From positions 1 to 64,000 of the forward strand of contig JAVJNS010000002.1 in NCBI GenBank assembly GCA_040217155.1: 64,000 nt of DNA, read 5' to 3'. The notes beneath the pieces were generated by a model. That model was not told the DNA's origin, did no database searches, and saw only the letters and a list, made by a program, of their open reading frames with translations. A program made the translations under genes and the position numbers. Source of the DNA: Pelagibius sp040217155 (GTDB lineage: Bacteria; Pseudomonadota; Alphaproteobacteria; Kiloniellales; Kiloniellaceae). This document shows, piece after piece, positions 54,340 to 60,411 of this stretch (its first letter is position 1; the number at the start of each line of letters is the position of its first letter).

Positions 54340-55518
54340 TCAGCCGTCCGGGTTGGTTATGACATTGCCGTCGATTGTGTAGTGGCAGGAGTACTCATTC
54401 GCAAAATCAGAATAGAATCCAAATAGTTTCTTCCACTTGATCACGGCAAGTGCGGCGTTTAGCGCATTCAGGTCGGCAATCTGTATGTTCTGAGAATACT
54501 CATCATCATCGACCCTAGATTCAAAACTCACGTGGCGGCGGAAATGGTCCCGCTGCGACGGGATGCTAGTAGTGACGCGTAACACGCCACCAAGAGAACC
54601 CTCGGTCTCGTAGATTCCCATCCCTACGTCGACAAATGGTACTTCGCTTCTTTCAAGAGCTTCCGCGATTGGCTTCTTCGCTTCCCCATCATCGATGCAA
54701 ATGAATGCGAAGTTCATTCCATCAAGCAGGTACAAATTCTCTTCATCTATGTGCTCAGCATGTTGAATGATGCCATTGCGCATAGGAGCATACTGAGCAG
54801 CGAAATACTCAACTTTCTTTAGCTTCTTTCTCAGTGTTTCAAGAGAAGGAGCGGCAGGGCTGCGGAATGCATTGTGCTGAAGAAACTCGTCGCCATCGAA
54901 TAGATGAATCTCGCGGACCGGGGTTTTTGCGATCAAGTCTAGAACGTAGGATCCTGATCCACCCAATCCAATGATGCCTACTTTGTCTAATTGCAGCTTT
55001 CCGGTGATGGCCGCGATGCCCGCGCGCGTCGATGCAGAGTCGACATAGTTGAATGGTGTGTCTATGTCATCGCAATCAACTACTATGTGCGTGCGTGCGC
55101 TCACATCAGAGTCAATCGCCCGAGCAGGTGATGAGATTAACTCTGCATATGTCGTCATCTTGTGGTAGTAGTCGCGGTAACCAATGCCGTCGTTTGGCTT
55201 GGCAGAGAATGAGTGGTGCACAACTAACCCATTCCCGAGATCTTTCCTGCCGCTAGAGTGTTCGAGAACTCTAAGTTTGTTTCCACTCCTGTCGCACGGA
55301 TGCTCTCCATCAAAGAATGCAATATGGTTCTTTGGCTTGATTGTCTCGTCTCCATTTAGATCAAGGACAGAGACCAATGTTCCACGCTTAACTTGCTTGT
55401 CGGCATTTACGTACGGAACATTGTAAAGTAGGAGGTGGCCGGAGTTTATGGCCACCTCGTATCCGTCTTCTAGCAGAGCCTTTAGGTCTTTGTTACGACT
55501 TATCAGTAGCCGTGACAT
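54340..55518 (-). CDS. ThiF/E1-like adenylyltransferase with DUF6791-like N-terminal region
   Basis: A 392-residue protein. Residues 1-165 resemble the DUF6791 region that precedes some bacterial E1 domains (includes HHSFSAKPNDG and YHKMTTYAELISSPARAID). The E1 domain starts at about 175: GIIGLGGSGSYVLDL (nucleotide loop, 181-195), HLFDGDEFLQHNAFR with D208, D210 and R219 for ATP/Mg, and CIDDGEAKK at 274-282. A long helix IADLNALNAALAVIKWKKLF follows at 347-366. It should activate the ubiquitin-like protein by adenylation. Its start overlaps the end of that gene by 26 bases. No separate E2 or JAB protease gene is present. Confidence 0.85.
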   Translation of the reverse strand: MSRLLISRNKDLKALLEDGYEVAINSGHLLLYNVPYVNADKQVKRGTLVSVLDLNGDETIKPKNHIAFFDGEHPCDRSGNKLRVLEHSSGRKDLGNGLVVHHSFSAKPNDGIGYRDYYHKMTTYAELISSPARAIDSDVSARTHIVVDCDDIDTPFNYVDSASTRAGIAAITGKLQLDKVGIIGLGGSGSYVLDLIAKTPVREIHLFDGDEFLQHNAFRSPAAPSLETLRKKLKKVEYFAAQYAPMRNGIIQHAEHIDEENLYLLDGMNFAFICIDDGEAKKPIAEALERSEVPFVDVGMGIYETEGSLGGVLRVTTSIPSQRDHFRRHVSFESRVDDDEYSQNIQIADLNALNAALAVIKWKKLFGFYSDFANEYSCHYTIDGNVITNPDG

Positions 55519-55789
55519 TGAACACCATGCCCTTCTTCAATTTGACTGACTCTCCTTCATTGAGAGTTCCTGTCGGTTTGTTGCCATGCCCCTTGTGGTA
55601 CGTAATAGTGAAGCAGATCAATTCGCCAGTAGGCGGGTTTTCGAACGCTAGATGCACTAGGTCGTCGAAGCTCAACTCCTTTTCTTCGACGGTCTTTTCG
55701 CGTCCATTGACGATAATCGTGATTGTCTTCTTGTCTTTGTCATGATCCTTCACATTGGCATCATCTTTTTCGGTGCCTTTGCTCATCAT
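55493..55789 (-). CDS. Multi-ubiquitin-domain (ubiquitin-like) protein
   Basis: A 98-residue protein: a charged Lys/Asp tail (residues 1-20), then one beta-grasp domain starting KTITIIVNGREKTVEEKELS and continuing FDDLVHLAFENPPTGELICF, YHKGHGNKPTG, and KLKKGMVFNVTATDKS at the end. These are signatures of the Multi_ubiq domain (PF14452). Only one domain is present, and the C-terminus is TDKS rather than Gly-Gly. ATG at 55789 (or 55786) follows an AGAAGGAGAA ribosome-binding site. First gene of the three-gene operon. Confidence 0.88.
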   Translation of the reverse strand: MMSKGTEKDDANVKDHDKDKKTITIIVNGREKTVEEKELSFDDLVHLAFENPPTGELICFTITYHKGHGNKPTGTLNEGESVKLKKGMVFNVTATDKS

Positions 55790-55922
55790 TTTCTCCTTCT
55801 TTCTTCAGCTGGGTCGAAAGCCTCCCGCCAGGAGGGGGCGCATTACGCGTTTGGCAATCAATTCCAGATTGTATAACCTCTATCCTGCGGGTGTCACCAA
55901 TGTTGGCGCGTCAGGCCGACCG

Positions 55923-55965
55923 CCTCGGACAGACATTTTTTTGCGAACCTGATGTCCGAGGACAT
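55923..55965. promoter_or_regulatory. Overlapping palindromes between the divergent Ubl and sigma-factor operons
   Basis: CCTCGGACA (55923-55931) is the exact inverse complement of TGTCCGAGG (55953-55961). The latter overlaps a second palindrome, ATGTCC-GA-GGACAT (55952-55965). So three copies of the same half-site sit in the 217-base shared promoter region, with T-rich DNA between them. Confidence 0.65.
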
Positions 55966-56006
55966 GTGCGTCGACCGCCGAAAGAAGGAGAAGGAGATGC
56001 TGACCT

Positions 56007-56579
56007 TTGACCAGTGAGCCCCGAAGTGTCCGTTTGACCAATGATGCGTTCATCGCCGCTATCAACTCTCTTTCGGACGCTGGGTTCGTGCGTTTGAGAA
56101 AAAAGGCTATGCATCGAGCTATGGGCACTGGGCTGGAAGCAGATGACCTTCTCAATGAAGCGATTCGACGCACCTTGGACGAGGGGGGACGAAGTTGTCC
56201 GTCCGATGTCCCTATTGATGTGTACTTGGATAATGCGATGCGAAGCATTGCAAACGGGGAACGAGCGAAATATCTGCGGTCGCTTCCGTCAGGTGATGGT
56301 CACGATGAGGGAAGTGTGATCGGATCAGTTTCTGACTGTAGACCTTCGCCTGCAGAGGTGGCTCTAGCAAAAATCGATCTTGAGGAGATAGTGAGGCGGA
56401 TTGAGAGTATTTTTGCCGAAGATCCACAGGCCCAGGCAATTGTAATCGGCAATATGGAAGGTTGGACACCGGCGGAGATTAAGGAGGTTGAGCCAATGGA
56501 TGACATTCAGTTTGCCACAGCGCGTAGACGAGTCCGCCGCACCCTAGAGCGAGAGTTCGGTGGAAAGAAGTTAAAATGA
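56007..56579 (+). CDS. RNA polymerase sigma-70-like factor
   Basis: A 190-residue protein. Residues 25-95 resemble sigma region 2 (FVRLRKKAMHRAMGTGLEADDLLNEAIRRTLDEG, then YLDNAMRSIANGERAKYLR). Residues 125-185 resemble region 4 with a helix-turn-helix (AIVIGNMEGWTPAEIKEVEPMDDIQFATARRRVRRTLERE). The start is TTG with AAGGAG ten bases upstream; an ATG at 55997 opens only a six-codon frame. The gene overlaps the next by ATGA. By family it should direct RNA polymerase to a small set of promoters, possibly its own and the Ubl operon. Confidence 0.8.
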   Translation: MTSEPRSVRLTNDAFIAAINSLSDAGFVRLRKKAMHRAMGTGLEADDLLNEAIRRTLDEGGRSCPSDVPIDVYLDNAMRSIANGERAKYLRSLPSGDGHDEGSVIGSVSDCRPSPAEVALAKIDLEEIVRRIESIFAEDPQAQAIVIGNMEGWTPAEIKEVEPMDDIQFATARRRVRRTLEREFGGKKLK

Positions 56580-57007
56580 GTGTTTCTCGCGAGGAGGCTC
56601 GTCAGAAATTGGAGAGGCTTGCCGACGCCCTCTGTCGCGATATTGACCATATGTCAGACGCGGAATTGCTTCGAGAGGTTGTAGATGATTTTAGCAACCC
56701 CGAGCAGACTGCTCTAGATATCAAGCGTCAAGTTGGCCAGTTGGTGTCAGAATTCGGCAGGAAGCGTCTAGTGGATGCGCGTAGAGGGTATGAAGCAGCA
56801 ACAAGCGGCGCTATGCAGAGATCCCATGCTCTATCTTTGGAGCGTAAGCGGGAATTGGTTGAACGCTTTGCGGCGAGTGATAGCGATCTTCGAGAGAAAT
56901 TGACTATGGCTGCTCGAAATCAGGAAGACTTCGAATCTGATATAGATAGTTTTATTGAGGATTTGATCGAGCTGGGTGTCATAGATCGAGAAGGCAATAT
57001 CTCGTGA
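56576..57007 (+). CDS. Small helical acidic protein between sigma factor and ImmA/IrrE protease
   Basis: A 143-residue protein of unrecognised family, predicted almost wholly helical and charged (EARQKLERLADALCRDIDHM, SDAELLREVVDDFSNPEQTA, LIELGVIDREGNIS at the end). No membrane segment, so not a classic membrane anti-sigma factor. Coupled to both neighbours by overlapping stop/start codons (ATGA and GTGA), implying fixed stoichiometry. Its position suggests an anti-sigma or adaptor that the protease could cleave; this is inference only. Confidence 0.75.
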   Translation: MSVSREEARQKLERLADALCRDIDHMSDAELLREVVDDFSNPEQTALDIKRQVGQLVSEFGRKRLVDARRGYEAATSGAMQRSHALSLERKRELVERFAASDSDLREKLTMAARNQEDFESDIDSFIEDLIELGVIDREGNIS

Positions 57008-57783
57008 GTTGGCAGAGCCCAGCTGAGAAATTATTGCAATCACTTGGTATATCCGACCCGCGAGACATCGACCTGGAGGCGATAGCCTTTGATCAAGGTG
57101 CTACTGTCAAGTATCGGCCGCTCAAGGGATGCGAAGCACGAATTGTTGGGTTTGGCAATCGTGCTGTAATCACCGTTGATAATGCTCAACATTCTTTGCG
57201 GCGAGTTCGATTCTCTACGGCTCATGAATTGGGGCATTGGTACAGCCATCGGGGGCGCTCCCTAATGTGCCGATCGGAAGATATCGGGAACCCGAGTCAT
57301 AGTGTTTTGGATCCGGAGAGAGTGGCGGACAGTTATGCGGCGGATTTGCTTCTGCCAAGATACCTATTCGTACCAAGGGCGCGAACTATTGGCAGAACAA
57401 ATATCGAGGCGGTTGAGAAGCTGGCAGACGAGTTTGAGACTAGCAAGAAGTCGACTGCTATTCGGCTTGTAGAGTACGGCCCAGAACCAGCGATGCTTGT
57501 TTGCCACGGCAAAGAGGGGAGAAAGTGGTTCAATCTACCCAAAAGAATTCCAGAGCGTTGGTTTCCAAAAAAAGAGCTCGACGCCGACTCTTATGCATTG
57601 GATGTGTTGTATGGCAAATCCCGTCGAAGTCGCCGAGTGCTCATTGGTGCGGATGCATGGTTTGACAATCCGGGTGCTGGGGAGTTCGAACTTTATGAGC
57701 AAACTATGAAGGGCTGGGGGGATGAAGTCTTGACCATCCTCACTTTCAAGGACGGGGAGATGCTTGAAGATCTAGATTTCTAG
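57004..57783 (+). CDS. ImmA/IrrE-family metallopeptidase
   Basis: A 259-residue protein. The zinc site HELGH is at residues 74-78 within RFSTAHELGHWYSHRG. The third ligand region follows as DPERVADSYAADLLLPRYLF (103-122), with E105 the likely zinc-binding acid. ImmA/IrrE peptidases cleave repressors, for example ImmR, DdrO, and CapH in phage-defence loci. The C-terminal ~110 residues form an extra domain of unknown role. Start is a GTG overlapping the previous stop. Last gene of the sigma-factor operon. Confidence 0.9.
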   Translation: MSWQSPAEKLLQSLGISDPRDIDLEAIAFDQGATVKYRPLKGCEARIVGFGNRAVITVDNAQHSLRRVRFSTAHELGHWYSHRGRSLMCRSEDIGNPSHSVLDPERVADSYAADLLLPRYLFVPRARTIGRTNIEAVEKLADEFETSKKSTAIRLVEYGPEPAMLVCHGKEGRKWFNLPKRIPERWFPKKELDADSYALDVLYGKSRRSRRVLIGADAWFDNPGAGEFELYEQTMKGWGDEVLTILTFKDGEMLEDLDF

Positions 57784-58128
57784 GAGAGTTTGATTCTGCG
57801 CTTTCGTTATCTCCGCTCCCATAATCGTATTGCGGTGCAGGCTGCGGTGGTTCCCATGCCGCGGTTGGTCTCATGCTGTTTCGTGCTGGCGAGATCTCAT
57901 TTGAAGTATTGGATCCATCAGTGGTTCACCTTTTTTCCAACTATCCCCGCCGGCCCAGCACGATGTTGATCTGGTCGGCGTGGACAGGTGACGGCGGATT
58001 CGACGCCCGAGCGCACTAGCGCTGACCCAGGCGCAGATGATTGCGCCTGGGCATCCTCCTTGAATCACAACCCTTAATTCGTCTCTTCGCCCGTTTTCGG
58101 CGCTCACGTGCTACGCATCCAGCGAAAC
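57784..58128. other. Intergenic region with a 10-bp-stem hairpin
   Basis: A 345-base gap between the metallopeptidase gene and the 3' end of the CoiA-like gene (convergent). CCCAGGCGCA (58026-58035) pairs perfectly with TGCGCCTGGG (58042-58051) over a six-base loop; it could terminate transcription from either side although no T-run follows. No gene is convincing in the rest; a minus-strand frame ending near 57948 (DQINIVLGRRG then stop) might be a decayed fragment. Confidence 0.5.
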
Positions 58129-58920
58129 TCATAGACGTCGAGCCCTGCGATTCAGTCTCGGGGAATGAGTTCGGACGGGAGCCCTTCGCGTTTGGATGAC
58201 CTTCTTGGCGATGCCCGCACGTTCGAAGACCTTTGAGAAATTTATGCCTTTAAATGGCTCTCCTTTGATCAGTGCTTCAATGACGCAAGCGCGGTAGAAC
58301 GGGGTCAGCACTGCCTGGCTGGGAGGGGCTTTCGGGCTCAGCCCCCAGAGGAACTGTGTACCGTATTGAAAGACCTGATCCACATCGCCTGTGTCTCCGA
58401 AATCGAGGAAGACGGGTACCTGGCTGTCTGCCCAGTCCCGAAGCAGCGCCCCCTCGTTTGCGGGAACGGCGAACGAAAACGGGTTTCCGTTAACGGTTCG
58501 CGCGTGGCTCAACGCCTCGAAATATTGCTTCTTGTCTCGTTTGCGCCTCAGGCCATTTACAACCCAACACATTGGTCGATAGAAGGCTTCTCGGGATTGA
58601 CGCTCTTCCTTAGAAATGGGGGAATTCTGAAACTCGATGACTCGGCCCTGCGTGGTCTTCACATCGGCGATATGTTTCTCGCCGTCGTCGGCTCGGTGAA
58701 CGATCTCTTGCCAATCTTCGGGAAACGCGTTCTTCCAGGACCGGTGCCACTCGGTCTCGTTTTCCCACCACGGGTCGCATTTGCGCTTCCCGCGATGGGC
58801 CCAATGCCAGACTTTAATGTCTCCGCATTTCGCCAGCATAGGGGCGCCGCAGCCAGGGCATCCGCCCACGAGTTTCGGTTCGGCCTCTCGGCGTTGTCCT
58901 TCAACGATTGCGAACTTCAT
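58129..58920 (-). CDS. CoiA-like competence/nuclease-domain protein
   Basis: A 263-residue protein. The N-terminal zinc-like site CPGCGAPM with a later WHWAHRG (residues 21-44) is followed by a restriction-endonuclease-like core: NETEWHRSWKNAFP (54-67), EKHIADVKTTQGRVIEFQNSPIS (81-103). The last supplies the D-x(n)-E-x-Q motif typical of PD-(D/E)XK nucleases of the CoiA family (PF06054). CoiA was named in Gram-positive competence, but family members occur as accessory nucleases elsewhere. The C-terminal ~110 residues are of unknown role and end in an Arg-rich tail. GC content is nearer the island than the flank. Confidence 0.8.
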   Translation of the reverse strand: MKFAIVEGQRREAEPKLVGGCPGCGAPMLAKCGDIKVWHWAHRGKRKCDPWWENETEWHRSWKNAFPEDWQEIVHRADDGEKHIADVKTTQGRVIEFQNSPISKEERQSREAFYRPMCWVVNGLRRKRDKKQYFEALSHARTVNGNPFSFAVPANEGALLRDWADSQVPVFLDFGDTGDVDQVFQYGTQFLWGLSPKAPPSQAVLTPFYRACVIEALIKGEPFKGINFSKVFERAGIAKKVIQTRRAPVRTHSPRLNRRARRL

Positions 58921-59230
58921 AAGCAGACTCCTATCGTCTCCGCGAGCGCGCCAAAGCCGGCTGCCGGCGGCAGAATGTTGATCTTGTTCTTGCGATGGGA
59001 GGCGGCTGAAACGCCGCTTATTGCTTGTTGAGACGCGTAGCCCGCGCGTTCTTGATCTTCATCCATCCATCATGGATTCGTTATTCAACAGCGATTCGGC
59101 CGGAGTCGTCAACTGACATGGGCCTGACAGTCGTTCCCCCTCACCCGGCTTCGTCTAGGTTCGCAAGGCTCCTCAGGGTGAGGGAAGTTTAATTGGGGAG
59201 AGGGGTGCGTCGAGCTCTGGCCAGGGCGCC
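58921..59230. repeat. Intergenic region with REP-like palindrome (island right edge)
   Basis: This 310-base gap is where low-GC island DNA gives way to high-GC DNA. It contains CCCTCACCC (59138-59146) and its inverse GGGTGAGGG (59176-59184), with CTCCTCA inside, the same kind of palindrome as at 38418-38520. No tRNA gene or direct-repeat attachment site was identified. Confidence 0.6.
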
Positions 59231-59788
59231 TCACACCCGGTCCATGCGGCGGTGCAGCCAGACGAAGGCGCGGAAGTAGGCGAACCAGAGCGCGGCGGTG
59301 AAGGCGTAGAACAGCAGGATGCGCAGTTGCCAGAACGGCCAGTAGCCGGCCGGGCCGAAGTCGAGGATGTTGGGGTGCCAGGAGAACAGCTGCGAGCGCC
59401 AGCGGTTCCAGATGACGGTGACCTCGGTCTTGCGGTCGGCGGCGGTCTTGGCGTCGTTGAACACGCGCTCGCTGTTGCGCTTCAGCCACCACCAGGAGTC
59501 CTCGTTCTCGAGCTCCAGGCCGGCGTCGGCCTGGTTGCGCATGTAGACGTACTGCACGTCGCGCGTCGGGGTGGCGGCGTCGGCGGCGTCGCTGCGCCGC
59601 ACCTCGGTGCCGCTGATGTAGCCGGTGGTCCAGGTCGGCCGCGCGTATTCCCACCAGCCGAGAAAGGCCAGCCCCACCACCAGCGCCGCCACGGCGACGA
59701 CCTCGCTGCCCAGGCGCCACAGCACGAAGGCGAACAGCCCGAGGGCCAGCAGCAGGATGTAGCCGATCGAGAACCAGACCTCGAGCAT
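59231..59788 (-). CDS. DUF1523 family membrane protein
   Basis: A 185-residue protein with two N-terminal membrane helices (VWFSIGYILLLALGLFAFVLW and VVAVAALVVGLAFLGWW). A soluble middle part has the family's pattern (ISGTEVRRSD, DVQYVYMRN, NEDSWWWLKRNSERVFNDA), and a C-terminal membrane helix (LRILLFYAFTAALWFAYF) follows. DUF1523 (PF07509) is of unknown function. ATG at 59788. Confidence 0.8.
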   Translation of the reverse strand: MLEVWFSIGYILLLALGLFAFVLWRLGSEVVAVAALVVGLAFLGWWEYARPTWTTGYISGTEVRRSDAADAATPTRDVQYVYMRNQADAGLELENEDSWWWLKRNSERVFNDAKTAADRKTEVTVIWNRWRSQLFSWHPNILDFGPAGYWPFWQLRILLFYAFTAALWFAYFRAFVWLHRRMDRV

Positions 59789-59806
59789 CGCTTGACCTTT
59801 GTTGTA

Positions 59807-59851
59807 TCGCGCCGGGGGCGCGGGGTGTCTTGTCGCGCCGGGGGCGCGGGG
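59807..59851. repeat. 19-bp direct repeat
   Basis: TCGCGCCGGGGGCGCGGGG at 59807-59825 and again at 59833-59851, upstream of the DUF1523 gene. Each copy contains a CGCGCC/GGCGCG-like inverted core. Confidence 0.8.
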
Positions 59852-59944
59852 CGCGGTGGGGCGCCCACTCTGTGGCCCGCGGGCGGGAGCGTCAAGGCGG
59901 GCCTCGCCCGCGGGGGTGAGGCGAGAGGGCGGGGCGCGGAGGAG

Positions 59945-60340
59945 TCAGCGGATAATGCGGAACGCGCCCTGGCCCGTCGCGACCAGCTTGCCGGCCTTGT
60001 CGCGGACCTCGGCCGAGGCGAAGGCGGCGGTCTTGCCGACGCGCTCGGCGCGGCCCTCGGCGGTCAGGTCGCCGCGCGCGACGTCGAGGTAGTTCACGGT
60101 CATGGTCATGGTCGAGATGCCGCGGAAGTCGGCATCGTCCAGAGTCGAGCGGATCGCCTCCGACATGGCGATGTCGATGAGGCCGGCGAGCACGCCGCCC
60201 TGCACGTCGCCCTTGCGGTTGCCGAAGGCCGCGTCGAAGGCGTAGGCCAGGGTCGCGCGGCCGTCGCCCCGGGCGGCGATGGACAGGCCCAGGGTCTCGA
60301 AATAGCGCGACGGCCGCTTCCAGTCCCGGTCGAGGGTCAT
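59945..60340 (-). CDS. PaaI-type hot-dog thioesterase
   Basis: A 131-residue hot-dog-fold protein. The core NRKGDVQGGVLAGLIDIAMSEAI (residues about 41-63) matches the PaaI/4HBT active-site region, where an H is often found in HGG; here the stretch is VQGGVLAGLID. It probably hydrolyses aryl- or acyl-CoA. ATG 60340 is chosen because the frame upstream overlaps the halogenase gene's coding strand without family similarity. Located downstream of the halogenase on the same strand with a 71-base gap. Confidence 0.85.
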   Translation of the reverse strand: MTLDRDWKRPSRYFETLGLSIAARGDGRATLAYAFDAAFGNRKGDVQGGVLAGLIDIAMSEAIRSTLDDADFRGISTMTMTVNYLDVARGDLTAEGRAERVGKTAAFASAEVRDKAGKLVATGQGAFRIIR

Positions 60341-60411
60341 TGCGTGGTGCTCCCGCGTCTGCCGGTCGGGCTGTTCAGGGTCGGACTGTTCGGGGTTGGC
60401 GCTGGCGCGCC

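Noticed and set aside
53894..55789. Standard Bil (BilA-BilD) antiphage operon
   Set aside because: No E2-like (BilB) or JAB peptidase (BilC) gene is present; the DUF6527 protein and Multi_ubiq domain point to a different operon type.
57871..58107. Minus-strand gene of about 78 codons in the gap after the metallopeptidase
   Set aside because: No family, no ribosome-binding site and a perfect hairpin inside it; at best a decayed fragment.
53890..58980. Prophage or integrative element carrying the ubiquitin-like locus
   Set aside because: No integrase, transposase, phage structural gene, tRNA or flanking attachment repeat was recognised.
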